Positions 1-8,600 are shown, counted from the stretch's first letter. The stretch: 14,904 nt of DNA from DATMNI01 sp035570275 (GCA_035570275.1 DATMNI010000366.1:1-14904); one strand, 5' to 3'. The notes: a model not told the origin generated them from the letters alone. Translations and numbers: made by a program.

Positions 1-3
1 GAC

Positions 4-29
4 GGGGGCCAGGGGCCGGGGGCCAGGGG
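4..29. repeat. GC-rich direct repeat at window edge
   Basis: A 12-base unit (GGGGGCCAGGGG) occurs at 4-15 and again at 18-29, a 14-base period. It lies just downstream of the stop codon of the minus-strand cytochrome-like gene. The window ends here, so the full repeat and whether it recurs elsewhere cannot be seen. It could be a low-complexity intergenic tract. Confidence 0.5.
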
Positions 30-43
30 TCGGTTGGGGAGGG

Positions 44-3000
44 TTATTGTTTGGTAATGGTTTCATCGAGGTTCAATAGGAGGCTGGCCAGGGCGGTGTA
101 GGCGGCTAGTTCGGAAACATCTAAGTTGGAGGGGACGGGGGACTCGCCTTGTTTGAGAAATTCTCTTGCTGCGGCAGGGTCGCGGCGGTAGGTGGACTCC
201 AGGGTGTCGAGCATCTTTAGCAACACATCGAGTTGGGCGGGGGCGGGGGGGCGGGCCAGTAGAAGGCGGTATCCATAAGAGATGCGCGCCGACGCGACCC
301 GGAGGGTCGCATCCACTAGCATGCGCTTGGCCAGGTTGCGAGCGGACTCCAAGAAGGCGACGTCATTCATCAGGTCCAGGGCCTGGAGCGGTGAATTGGT
401 ACGATTTTCGGAGACGGTACACTGCTCGCGATTGGGTGAATCGAAGTTCACCATGAAGGGCGGGGCCACGGTGCGCTTCCAATAGGTATAGAGGCTGCGC
501 CGGTAGAGGCCCTCGCCGGTATCGGCCTTGTAGCCTCCACCGCTGGCCAGTTCCTGCCAGAGGCCGGGCGGTTGATACGGCTTCACCGAAGGTCCGCCGA
601 GCTTTTCGACCAGCAGGCCGGAGACCGCCAGCGCCTGGTCGCGGATCATTTCCGGACCTAATCGGTAGCGCGGTGCGCGCGCCAGCAGGCGGTTATCGGG
701 ATCCTTCTGCAGAAGCTCCGGAGTGACTTTCGACAACTGCCGGTAGGTGGCGCTCAAGACCATGGTCTTGATGAGAGCTTTGACGTCCCAACCGCTGTCC
801 ATGAATTCCACCGCCAGCCAATCGAGCAGCTCGGGATGCACGGGCCACTCGCCTTGCGAGCCGAAATCGTCCACCGTCTTGACAATGCCGACGCCGAAGA
901 AAGTCTGCCAGAGACGGTTGACGGTGACGCGCGCGGTGAGCGGATTTCCCCGGTCCACCAGCCAGCGCGCCAGGCCGAGGCGGTTGTTGGGCCAGTCGGC
1001 TGGAAGCTGATGGAGAACTTCGGGCACGCCGGAGGTGACCTTTTCGCCGGGGCTGTCGTAGGCGCCGCGTTTGAGCACGAAGGTATCGCGCGCGGCGCCA
1101 TCGGCCATCACCATCACGGTGGGGATGCCGCGGTACAACTGCTGGCGCTCCGCCTCCAGGGCGGTGAGTTCGGTGTAAGCGTTGCGTATCTCCGCGGGGG
1201 CGCCCTCTTCCAGGAACCAGGTAGACAGCTTGAGCGCCTGGCCGCGGCTGCGCCGGGCTGCGGGCATGGCGGAGATTTCCGCGATGGATTCGCGGATGGG
1301 GACGATGGCGGCTTCGTCGGCGGTCAGTGCCCGGTTGTAAATGCGTACGTCGGCGATGTCACCCACCCACCGCAGGCCGCCGCCAGCGCCGATGCGGAGC
1401 GGCGTTTTGGGATGGTGGATGGGCTCGTTGTTCTGATCGAACAGGACCTTCAACTGCTGCGGCTCGCCGTTGAGATAGATGCGCACGCCGGCGGCTTTGC
1501 GTTCGCCATCGTAGGTCACCAGCACGTGCTGCCACTGGAACAGGGGGACGGCGGCGGTGGTTTCGACGCGAATGCCGAGGTCGGTCCAGCGGCGATGGAT
1601 GTGCAGCCGGACCTTGCCATCGATCAGGTACAGGCCGTGGCCCATGCCTTCGAAGAAATCTTCGGCGTGGGAGACGATGGCACCTTTGGGGGACTCCGGG
1701 CGAATCCACGCGGCGTAGGTGAAGGGCTGCATGTAATCGAAGTCGGCGACTTTGCCATCCTCTTCGATGAAGCGTTTGCCGTCGAAGTGTTCGGGGGCGG
1801 GGGTCGGAGAGCGGTAGACAAGGGACTTGGTGATGTCGAAATCGGGGTCGGGCGGAGGAGCGGCGGGTGGGGGACCGGCGGGACGCAAGGCTTCGAAGCG
1901 GCGGCGGGCTTCGGCGATCTGGCGATCCAGTTCGGCCAGTTTCTGCGTTTGGTCGGGGAGCGGGGCTTTCACGCGCGGGTCTTCGTTGCCGTAATTCCAG
2001 GCGAAGCCCTGTTCGTTGGGGATCTGGTTGAAGAAGGCGAAGAAGCGGTAGAAATCCTTCTGCGCGATGGGGTCGAACTTGTGATCGTGGCAGCGCGCGC
2101 AGCCCAGGGTGAGGCCCATCCAGACGATGGACGTGGTCTGGGCGCGATCGGCCACGTATTCGACACGGTACTCTTCGGGGATGATGCCGCCTTCGCCGTT
2201 GGTGCGGTGATTGCGGTTGAAGCCGGTGGCGATGAGCTGATCGAGAGTGGGGTTCGGGAGCAGGTCGCCGGCGAGCTGTTCGATAGTGAACTGACTGAAC
2301 GGCATATTGCGGTTGAAGGCGGCGACCACCCAATCGCGCCAGCGCCACATTTCACGGGGGCCGTCGGTCTGGTAGCCGTTGGTGTCGCCGTAGCGCGCGT
2401 TTTCCATCCAGCGGAAGGCCATACGCTCGCCGTAACGCGGCGAGCGAAGGAGGCGGTCCACGACCTTTTCATAAGCGGCGGGCGAGGTGTCGGCCAGGAA
2501 CGCGTCAACTTCGGCGGGAGTGGGCGCGAGGCCGGTGAGGTCCAGGGTGACGCGGCGGATCAGCGTGGCGGGATCAGCCTGAGGCGAGGGGTGCAGGCCT
2601 TCGCGTTCCAGGCGGCTGAGGATGAAGGCATCGATAGGACTGCGGACGAAACCGCGCTGCTGCACGGCGGGGACGGCGGGCCGCTGGGGCGGAATGAGCG
2701 ACCAGAAGGGCTGCCAATGGGCGCCCTGGGCGATCCAGCGGCGGATGAGTTCGATTTCGCCCGGCTTGAGCTGTTCCTTGCCGGCGTAGGCGGGCGGCAT
2801 GCGGACGGCGGTGTTGTCGGCAGCGATGCGGCGGACCATTTCGCTCTGGCCGGGGTCGCCGGGGACGATCGCGAAGCGGCCGTTGGCCAGGGGGATGCGG
2901 AAGCCGCTTTCGAGATCGAAACGGAGCTTGGTTTTGCGGTTGGCAGCGTCGGGGCCGTGGCAGGGGAAGCAGCGGTCGGAGAGGATGGGGCGGATATCGC

Positions 3001-3109
3001 GGTTGAACTCGACGGGTTGGGCGAAGGCGGCGGCGGGAGCGAGGAGGGCGAGGGCCCAGAGCGCGGCGAGGGCGGTGACGTGGAGTGGGTAGGCCGGTTC
3101 ACCGGACAT
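44..3109 (-). CDS. Exported planctomycete-type cytochrome protein with LamG insert (PSCyt1-DUF1549-LamG-DUF1553)
   Basis: A 1021-residue exported protein. The signal peptide is at about residues 8-31, ending AAAFAQ. Next is a PSCyt1-type haem-binding motif, CFPCH at 47-51. The DUF1549 (PSCyt2) region covers about 160-400 and holds a second CxxCH, CARCH at 337-341. A LamG/concanavalin-like domain spans about 440-600 (FTYAAWIRPE near 463), and DUF1553 (PSD1) about 680-940. The family is common in Planctomycetes, Verrucomicrobia and Acidobacteria. It is thought to be periplasmic or surface-linked and tied to polysaccharide use, but no reaction is proven. A DUF1501 gene often follows and would lie beyond position 1, so this cannot be checked. 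The frame stays open upstream to 3541, but I start at 3109 because GCAGGA precedes this ATG closely and a normal signal peptide follows. The 144-residue extension is low-complexity and repeat-derived. Haem binding is inferred from the motifs. Confidence 0.9.
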   Translation of the reverse strand: MSGEPAYPLHVTALAALWALALLAPAAAFAQPVEFNRDIRPILSDRCFPCHGPDAANRKTKLRFDLESGFRIPLANGRFAIVPGDPGQSEMVRRIAADNTAVRMPPAYAGKEQLKPGEIELIRRWIAQGAHWQPFWSLIPPQRPAVPAVQQRGFVRSPIDAFILSRLEREGLHPSPQADPATLIRRVTLDLTGLAPTPAEVDAFLADTSPAAYEKVVDRLLRSPRYGERMAFRWMENARYGDTNGYQTDGPREMWRWRDWVVAAFNRNMPFSQFTIEQLAGDLLPNPTLDQLIATGFNRNHRTNGEGGIIPEEYRVEYVADRAQTTSIVWMGLTLGCARCHDHKFDPIAQKDFYRFFAFFNQIPNEQGFAWNYGNEDPRVKAPLPDQTQKLAELDRQIAEARRRFEALRPAGPPPAAPPPDPDFDITKSLVYRSPTPAPEHFDGKRFIEEDGKVADFDYMQPFTYAAWIRPESPKGAIVSHAEDFFEGMGHGLYLIDGKVRLHIHRRWTDLGIRVETTAAVPLFQWQHVLVTYDGERKAAGVRIYLNGEPQQLKVLFDQNNEPIHHPKTPLRIGAGGGLRWVGDIADVRIYNRALTADEAAIVPIRESIAEISAMPAARRSRGQALKLSTWFLEEGAPAEIRNAYTELTALEAERQQLYRGIPTVMVMADGAARDTFVLKRGAYDSPGEKVTSGVPEVLHQLPADWPNNRLGLARWLVDRGNPLTARVTVNRLWQTFFGVGIVKTVDDFGSQGEWPVHPELLDWLAVEFMDSGWDVKALIKTMVLSATYRQLSKVTPELLQKDPDNRLLARAPRYRLGPEMIRDQALAVSGLLVEKLGGPSVKPYQPPGLWQELASGGGYKADTGEGLYRRSLYTYWKRTVAPPFMVNFDSPNREQCTVSENRTNSPLQALDLMNDVAFLESARNLAKRMLVDATLRVASARISYGYRLLLARPPAPAQLDVLLKMLDTLESTYRRDPAAAREFLKQGESPVPSNLDVSELAAYTALASLLLNLDETITKQ

Positions 3110-3927
3110 TTTCCTGCAACCTTTTCCAGCTTGGATTATGACAGATCCGCGAGTGATGGCTGGCTGCACCGGCGGGGCCGGAAGCCGGATGCCACTGGCC
3201 GGTGGCTGGCTGGCCCGGTTCGATGGTCCGGTTGAAGCAAGAATCACCAAGCGAAGCCATTTCAAGCGCCAACTCAAACAAAATGAGGTACCTGCAATCC
3301 AAGAAACGAACCCAATTGGCGCCCGGTAAGCCTGCTTCCCGCCCGGACAGGCAGCCTTGAGGCTGGCAGACGCCGGATGCCGGATGCCCGTAGCGGAGCG
3401 GGTGGGCCGGCCCAAGGCGAAATGAAGAACGAAGCCAATTTTTGGGGGATCGCGGGGAGGGAAGGGTCGCGGTGCGGGATGGGGCCGGGGAACACGCATT
3501 TTGACGGACCAGGTTCTATCTTCTCTCTTCAGGTGTAACACAGCCGCCGAGGATTTTCGGGTCTAGAGGTCTTGAAATGATTGAAAAGGCGGGGAAGATA
3601 AAGTGAGATCTGGTGAAATGGAGCCCGGTGAAGCCAGTGGCGCCGCGAGGAATCCCTCTGAATCCGGACCCGCCTGTTCGAGTTCCGCCGCGGCCCGGAA
3701 AGTCTTTCGCATGCTTCGCGGCGGAACCGTCCGAACATCGACGTCTACCAGTCGATCGTCATGCCGCAACCGAAATGGGGAACCGCCCTGTGAGCACGTT
3801 TCTGTGGGGCGGGTTGCCAACCTGGTTGCCAACCTGCGGCGGATTGGCAATCCGCCTTCCGACGTTCGGAGCGAGCCCCGAGGCGCTCGTTGGGCCAGCG
3901 TCAGGCGGATTGCCAATCCGCCGGCGG
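3110..3927. other. Non-coding stretch with palindromes between two minus-strand genes
   Basis: 818 bases separate the metallopeptidase stop from the cytochrome-like gene start. I find no convincing gene; open frames here read as proline/arginine-rich low complexity. It holds several hairpins: GCCTG/CAGGC at 3330-3334 and 3348-3352; CAGCC-TTGA-GGCTG at 3352-3365; a tandem GCCGGAT pair at 3372-3385; and the palindrome cluster at 3812-3922. It must contain the promoter of the cytochrome-like gene, but no clear -35/-10 pair stands out. It reads like an accumulation of dispersed intergenic repeats. Confidence 0.6.
3812..3922. repeat. Cluster of REP-like perfect palindromes
   Basis: GGTTGCCAACC occurs twice, at 3812-3822 and 3824-3834; each is a perfect palindrome around one central base. 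It is followed by GGCGGATTGGCAATCCGCC (3838-3856) and GGCGGATTGCCAATCCGCC (3904-3922). These two are 19-base palindromes that differ only in the centre base, so each is the exact reverse complement of the other. Between them lies TCCGA-CGT-TCGGA (3858-3870). The last palindrome ends 5 bases from the metallopeptidase stop codon (minus strand). It could act as a transcript-end hairpin or be a mobile REP-type repeat; there is no T-run. Confidence 0.75.
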
Positions 3928-5586
3928 CTAATCCTTGAAAAAGAAAAACGGCTGCACATCCACAGGGATGCCGCTGGTGGCGGCGAGGGCGGTCTTCAGT
4001 TCGGCCGGCATCCGGTCATACCTGGCGAACCAGGACTCGGCACGAGCGCGGTCGCCGGTGGCCTCGATGGTCAGCAGTTCCTTGGCGAGTTGCGCCAGCA
4101 CTACCGGCATGCGCGCGAAGTCGATGGTATACCGGCCGCCCGATTGTGCCAGCGCGTGGTTTTCCTGCAGGTAGTTGAACTCCATCATCTCGGCGCGGCC
4201 GTGGGCTTCGCCGGTGCCGAATCGCAACGTGCGGAAAATGCCGGCCACGTAGGACGAATAGTATTCCTCCAGGCGCTCCTTGGCCAGGGCGTTGTGGTCC
4301 ACCAGCCATTTCAATCCGAACATGCCGACCACATCCGCCTTGGCTTCCTCCAGGCCGGAGAAGGCTGGCCCGATGGCTTCGCGAATGTCCATCTGCTTGC
4401 CGCCCTGCTTGCCGGTCTGGCGGGCGAAGACCGGGCCGAGGCCGTGGCAGATTTCGTGCAGCAGGGTGCCTGCCAGGTAACCTTCGCCCGAGGCCTTGGC
4501 GGCCTGCGCGGGCTGCATGAGTTTCTGGGCGATGGGCAGGATGACGAAGGTCACGCGGGCATCCATGAAGTTCTTGAAGAAGATTTTCTTGGTGCCTTTT
4601 TCCTGGTGGATGCGGGGATCGTTGGGCAGGTTGTCGGCCACGGCCTGGTATCCGTGGCGCAGATCGCCGGCGCGGTAGGGCGCGTCCATCACTTCCATCG
4701 GGGTGAGGTGGCCGCGTTTAGAGGGGCGGTCGGCGGCGGCGATGGGGAGCGCGTCCTGAATGTCGGGAACGTACTTCTGGTAGACGGCGAGTTTGCGGCT
4801 CTCCTCGTCGTTGCGAACCAGAATCGAAGCGCCGTAGGAGGTCTTCACGCCCAACAGGTCGTCCAGATAGGTTTCGTAGGGCGCGAAGATGACGTCGAAC
4901 TTGGGGTCTTTGAGATCCATCCAGGCCAGATCGCTCTTGTAATAGTCGTCGCTGAGCAGGGCGTCGGCGCGCAGGCGCAGGAAGTTGGCGAAGGCCGGGT
5001 CGGGGCTGAGATCGGCAGCCTCGCGCAAGTCCTTGGCCATAGGTTGGAGCCACTGCTTATATTCCTCGCGGTAGGGAACGCCGATGAGGCGCTGGCCCTG
5101 CCGCTTCACCACGGTGAAAGGGTCGTAGACGGCCGCTTTGTCCGCGGGGTGTTGCGCCACGTACTGCTCGATCTGGGCGCGGGTGAGGCCGCGAGGGTAG
5201 AGTTCGTGGCCGGGCGGCATAGCTTCGCTGCCGGTGAAGGGGCGATTCTCGTCGATGAGGTCCCAGCGGCAGCCCATGATCTCCAGGAGTTGCTTGAGCG
5301 CCCGATCGGTGGTGGAGTGGTAGAGCTTGAGTCCTGCGAGATCGCTCTGCTGCCAGTAGACCTGGTCCAGCAGCCGGGAAGCGTCCACCAGTTTCTCGAC
5401 CATCTGCTTTTCTTTGACGGCGAGCGATTCGGCGTGGAACGGCATCTCCACCGGCTTCCATTTCGAAAGCCGCTGTGTGGGCGAAAGTTGCGCCATGGTT
5501 GCCTGGGCAAATGCGGCCACGGTAAAGGAGGCCGACACAGTAATGGATGCTGCCAGGGCGGCTGAATACAGGGTTCTCCGGGTCAT
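3928..5586 (-). CDS. Exported dipeptidyl-peptidase III-like zinc metallopeptidase (M49-related)
   Basis: A 552-residue protein with a signal peptide (about 1-28, hydrophobic core followed by VAAFAQ), so it probably acts in the periplasm or outside the cell. The zinc motif HEICH lies at 377-381 and is followed by GLGP. A second motif, EEAKAD at 413-418, would supply the third zinc ligand. Classical DPP III (M49) has HEXXGH and EECRAE, cutting dipeptides from peptide N-termini. This protein has HEXXH, as in the bacterial and plant-Nudix-fused relatives annotated as dipeptidyl-peptidase 3 family. Peptidase activity is likely; dipeptidase specificity is not shown. The start at 5586 gives the signal peptide directly but has no clear Shine-Dalgarno. 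An out-of-frame ATG lies 10 bases upstream. It is divergent from the fucose-isomerase-like gene. Confidence 0.82.
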   Translation of the reverse strand: MTRRTLYSAALAASITVSASFTVAAFAQATMAQLSPTQRLSKWKPVEMPFHAESLAVKEKQMVEKLVDASRLLDQVYWQQSDLAGLKLYHSTTDRALKQLLEIMGCRWDLIDENRPFTGSEAMPPGHELYPRGLTRAQIEQYVAQHPADKAAVYDPFTVVKRQGQRLIGVPYREEYKQWLQPMAKDLREAADLSPDPAFANFLRLRADALLSDDYYKSDLAWMDLKDPKFDVIFAPYETYLDDLLGVKTSYGASILVRNDEESRKLAVYQKYVPDIQDALPIAAADRPSKRGHLTPMEVMDAPYRAGDLRHGYQAVADNLPNDPRIHQEKGTKKIFFKNFMDARVTFVILPIAQKLMQPAQAAKASGEGYLAGTLLHEICHGLGPVFARQTGKQGGKQMDIREAIGPAFSGLEEAKADVVGMFGLKWLVDHNALAKERLEEYYSSYVAGIFRTLRFGTGEAHGRAEMMEFNYLQENHALAQSGGRYTIDFARMPVVLAQLAKELLTIEATGDRARAESWFARYDRMPAELKTALAATSGIPVDVQPFFFFKD

Positions 5587-5696
5587 TACGGACCATGGTA
5601 ACGCGCGGGCGGGACGGCTCGGGTTGTATCGCTAAAATCGGGTCGAATCCGACGGAGGCCTAGACTCCGGCCGCGCTGCGTGTCACAATGTGAAAC
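5587..5696. promoter_or_regulatory. Divergent promoter region between metallopeptidase and fucose-isomerase-like gene
   Basis: 110 bases separate two divergent start codons, so both promoters should be here or overlap the coding starts. I see no strong sigma-70 hexamer pair on either strand. The only structure is a short hairpin with CGGAG/CTCCG arms around 5654-5670. Neither gene has a good Shine-Dalgarno, so leaderless or weakly initiated transcripts are possible. This call rests on gene arrangement only. Confidence 0.35.
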
Positions 5697-7307
5697 ATGC
5701 AGGATACCGTAATTATCATAGCCAACGGCGACTTGCGTCTCTCGGCGAACCAGCGGTGCTGGTCCGCTCAGGCGGCCGTCGAGGCAGCCGTCACGAATGC
5801 CATCCGCCGCGAAGGCAGGGACGTGCGCCGGGGGCACCCGTGCGACGCGGAGAAAGGCCACGGGTTCATTGACAGCCAGAAATACGGCATGGAAGTATTC
5901 CGCAGCCTGCCGCCCGGAGCGCCACTGGTGGTAGTGGAAGCCGTTTGGCAGTACAGCCATCATATTCTGCACGGGCTCTACACCCACCAGGGGCCCATTC
6001 TGACGGTAGCCAACTGGAGCGGCCAGTGGCCGGGACTGGTGGGCATGCTGAACCTGAATGCGTCGCTGACCAAGGCCGGCGTGGACTATAGCACGCTGTG
6101 GAGCGAAGATTTCACCGATGAGACGTTTCTGGCCGGTTTGCGCCGCTGGTTAGCCGGCGAAACCGTGCAGCACGACATGAGCCATGTGCATCCGCTGAGC
6201 GACTTCCAACTGCCGGCCGAGGCCGAGGAAGTAGGCGGCCGGCTGGCGCGGGAATTGCGGCGCGGCAAAGCCATCATGGGTATTTTCGACGAGGGCTGCA
6301 TGGGGATGTACAACGCCATCATCCCGGACGAATTGCTGCACCCCACGGGCGTGTTCAAGGAGCGTCTGAGCCAATCGGCGCTGTTCGCGGAGATGCAGCA
6401 GGTGGGCGATGCCGAGGCTGGTGGCGTGCGCCAATGGCTGGATGCGAAGGGAATGAAGTTCCAGACCGGGCCCAATCCCGAAACGGATTTGACCGACGGC
6501 CAGATTCTGGGCCAATGCAAGATGTACATCGCGGCGCTGCGAATCGCCGACGATTTCGGCTGCGACACCATCGGTATTCAGTATCAGCAAGGGCTCAAGG
6601 ACCTGGCGCCGGCGTCGGACCTGGCGGAGGGGTTGCTGAACAACGTCGACCGGCCGCCGGTGACCGCGCGCGGAAATGGGCGGGTGCTGTATGAAGGCCG
6701 GGCGCTGCCGCACTTCAACGAGGTGGACGAGTGCGCGGGCCTGGATGCGCTGGTGACCAACCGGATCTGGGCTACGCTGGGCTACGACCCGGAGACCACA
6801 CTCCACGACGTGCGCTACGGGGAAGCGTACGGAGTAAACGGGCAGCGGGAATTCGTCTGGGTGTTCGAGATTTCGGGAGCCGTTCCTCCGGCGCACTTAA
6901 CCGGCGGTTATGCCGGGTCGGTGAGTGAGCGGCAGCCGGCCATGTATTTTCGCCTGGGCGGCGGCAGCCTGAAGGGTGTCAGCAAGCCGGGCGAAATTGT
7001 GTGGAGCCGCATCTTCGTGGCCGGCGGCAAACTGAAGGTGGATATTGGCCGCGCCCGGTCCATTGAATTGCCGCGGGAAGAGACCGAAAGGCGGTGGAAC
7101 ATCACCACGCCGCAGTGGCCGATTATGCATGCGGTGATGTACGGCATCACGCGCGATCAGCTAATGGCGCGGCACAAGTCCAACCATGTGCAGGTAGCTT
7201 ATGCGCCGGACGTCTTAGCCGCCAATCTGGCGATGGCGGCCAAGGCGGCCATGTTCCGCGAAATGGGGCTTGAGGTGAGCGTCTGCGGAACCGGGCACGG
7301 GTTGTAA
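5697..7307 (+). CDS. L-fucose/arabinose isomerase-like protein
   Basis: A 536-residue protein without a signal peptide, so presumably cytoplasmic. It has the overall make-up of the fucose isomerase-like fold: an N-terminal substrate-domain region (VAVWQYSHH-like stretch, then NWSGQWPG), a central acidic motif FDEGCMGM with D198-E199, and a C-terminal SNH motif with H497. Fucose and arabinose isomerases bind a catalytic metal through a Glu, an Asp and a C-terminal His, and E199 and H497 are candidates for such ligands here. True family members interconvert aldoses and ketoses. The substrate is unknown, and no kinase, aldolase or transporter lies beside it. It stands alone, divergent from an exported peptidase. 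Start at ATG 5697, with no strong ribosome-binding site. The fold-level assignment is from memory of the family, not from alignment. Confidence 0.6.
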   Translation: MQDTVIIIANGDLRLSANQRCWSAQAAVEAAVTNAIRREGRDVRRGHPCDAEKGHGFIDSQKYGMEVFRSLPPGAPLVVVEAVWQYSHHILHGLYTHQGPILTVANWSGQWPGLVGMLNLNASLTKAGVDYSTLWSEDFTDETFLAGLRRWLAGETVQHDMSHVHPLSDFQLPAEAEEVGGRLARELRRGKAIMGIFDEGCMGMYNAIIPDELLHPTGVFKERLSQSALFAEMQQVGDAEAGGVRQWLDAKGMKFQTGPNPETDLTDGQILGQCKMYIAALRIADDFGCDTIGIQYQQGLKDLAPASDLAEGLLNNVDRPPVTARGNGRVLYEGRALPHFNEVDECAGLDALVTNRIWATLGYDPETTLHDVRYGEAYGVNGQREFVWVFEISGAVPPAHLTGGYAGSVSERQPAMYFRLGGGSLKGVSKPGEIVWSRIFVAGGKLKVDIGRARSIELPREETERRWNITTPQWPIMHAVMYGITRDQLMARHKSNHVQVAYAPDVLAANLAMAAKAAMFREMGLEVSVCGTGHGL

Positions 7308-7694
7308 GAAATTCCTAATGTGCGCCCACGATGGCGGTCAACCGCTCCACGATGGCGTTTCCTGCGACTGCGCTGTAAGCGCGCACAGGACTTTTTGTAT
7401 AGGCGCGCCCGGAACATTTTCGATCGGTGTTGACAGGGTAATTCTCTGAATCGCCGCAATGCGCGTTTATACATCATGCCTGGTTGGCGAAGCGGCTCAG
7501 AGATTGGCTCCGTTGCGACGCTCGCACTTCCGTCTCACAAAAGGTCCTTTGCGCATCACCACGCGGGCGCTTTCCTGCCCGGCTTCCGCCAATCCGGCGT
7601 TAGGTAAAATTTCCGGGGATGCGAACGTTCTCAACGAATCCCTCTGGAGCATCGTCTATTTGGTAACGGTTCAGGCCAGGGGCTTGGCTATTTG
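7308..7694. other. Non-coding stretch upstream of the cyanophycinase-like gene
   Basis: 387 bases with no gene I can support. An 11-base direct repeat, CCACGATGGCG, occurs at 7326-7336 and 7347-7357. A TTGACA hexamer lies at about 7429-7434 without a matching -10 at normal spacing. An AGGGG Shine-Dalgarno-like run at 7678-7682 precedes the next gene. I see no terminator for the upstream gene. Confidence 0.5.
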
Positions 7695-8600
7695 ATGCAC
7701 AGCCATAGTCGCCGGGTTGACGCCTCGCTTTTGGATAGGCCCGAGAACGGAAGGAGAGAAAAGAATCGAATCGCGTGCGTGTTGGTTGTCCTGTCGGCTT
7801 TGGCCGTAGCCCAAGACAAGGGCTCCCGCGACGAGCCGGCCCAGGACTCACGGACGCATGGTCCATCCCGCGGCAGTCTTCTCCTTCAAGGCGGAGTCGG
7901 ATTGAACCATGCGATTGACTCGGCGTTCGTGGCGCTCGCCGGAGGACCCGCTTCCCATATCGTCGTCATTCCGACGGCGAGCGTTGGCGACGCCGGGCCA
8001 CGCGCGATGGAAACCTCCCTCGCCCGTAGCATGAGGGAGAGCTTCGGCGTGGGCGCCGTCACGGTGCTACACTCACTCGACCGCGCCACATCCGATTCGG
8101 ATCGCTTCGTCGAGCCGCTTCGAAGCGCCACGGGCGTGTGGATTCTTGGTGGCTTCCCGGAACGCCTGGTCCACTCATATCTAGGCACGAGAACAGAGCG
8201 TGCGATCCGTGAGCTGCTTGACCGCGGCAGCGTCGTGGGCGGAGAGTCAGCCGGGGCCATGATCCAGGCCTCGTGGTTGGATACTACGGACGACGAGTTC
8301 ACACCGGACATTCGCGCGCTGATAAAGGCTTTCGGTCGTGGCGGATTCGGGCTTATGACGCGTGCGGCGGTCTTCCCCCACTTCGACAAGCGCGGAAGCG
8401 ACGCGGCCGTGAGGTTCAGCGCAGAGTATCCCGACGAACTCGGGATCGGGATCGACGAGGAGACGGCCCTGATCGCCAAAGGCGACCGCGCTCAGGTCGT
8501 TGGCCAGGGCACGGTCAACATGTACGACGGGAGACGCCGCGCGGCGAACCCCGTCGTGCTCCGTAGCGGCGATAGCTATGATCTCGCCGCGCGACAGTGA
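7695..8600 (+). CDS. Exported cyanophycinase-like peptidase (S51 family)
   Basis: A 301-residue S51 peptidase-fold protein. Visible family marks, numbered from the ATG: a GGF segment near the nucleophile loop (WILGGFPER), the nucleophile motif GGESAGAM with S185, a PHFDKRG segment with H229, and GIGIDEETAL. Cyanophycinases cut the storage polymer multi-L-arginyl-poly-L-aspartate into beta-Asp-Arg dipeptides. Relatives also act as isoaspartyl-type peptidases. A hydrophobic run (VLVVLSALAVA) after a basic stretch suggests export, although the n-region is about 28 residues long. AGGGG at 7678-7682 precedes both this ATG and an in-frame TTG at 7692; the TTG has the better spacing. A second Shine-Dalgarno-like AGGAG at 7752-7756 has no usable start codon after it. 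No cyanophycin synthetase is nearby. Transcription converges with the receptor gene. Confidence 0.8.
   Translation: MHSHSRRVDASLLDRPENGRREKNRIACVLVVLSALAVAQDKGSRDEPAQDSRTHGPSRGSLLLQGGVGLNHAIDSAFVALAGGPASHIVVIPTASVGDAGPRAMETSLARSMRESFGVGAVTVLHSLDRATSDSDRFVEPLRSATGVWILGGFPERLVHSYLGTRTERAIRELLDRGSVVGGESAGAMIQASWLDTTDDEFTPDIRALIKAFGRGGFGLMTRAAVFPHFDKRGSDAAVRFSAEYPDELGIGIDEETALIAKGDRAQVVGQGTVNMYDGRRRAANPVVLRSGDSYDLAARQ

Noticed and set aside
836..3235. 799-residue plus-strand open frame
   Set aside because: Antisense to the cytochrome-like gene; Gly/Ala/Val/Asp-rich composition typical of a high-GC shadow frame, with no recognisable domain.
3110..3541. N-terminal extension of the cytochrome-like gene to 3541
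   Set aside because: The extension reads as repeat-derived Pro/Arg-rich sequence, while the ATG at 3109 has a ribosome-binding site and is followed at once by a signal peptide.
3673..3792. Short plus-strand frame ending in a peptide like IVMPQPKWGTAL, resembling a gene tail
   Set aside because: It has an in-frame stop a short way upstream, no start codon with a ribosome-binding site, and I recognise no family; too little to call a pseudogene.
3613..5565. 650-residue plus-strand open frame
   Set aside because: Antisense to the metallopeptidase gene, which has clear motifs and a signal peptide; the frame has no domain.
7315..7473. Minus-strand open stretch without a start, ending in a coding-like GNAIVERLTAIVGAH
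   Set aside because: The apparent coding quality comes partly from the direct repeat CCACGATGGCG; about 52 codons with no proper start and no recognised family. It may be a gene remnant, but this is not supported.
7480..7560. Possible tRNA-like sequence
   Set aside because: No acceptor stem pairing, T-loop or anticodon arm could be laid out.
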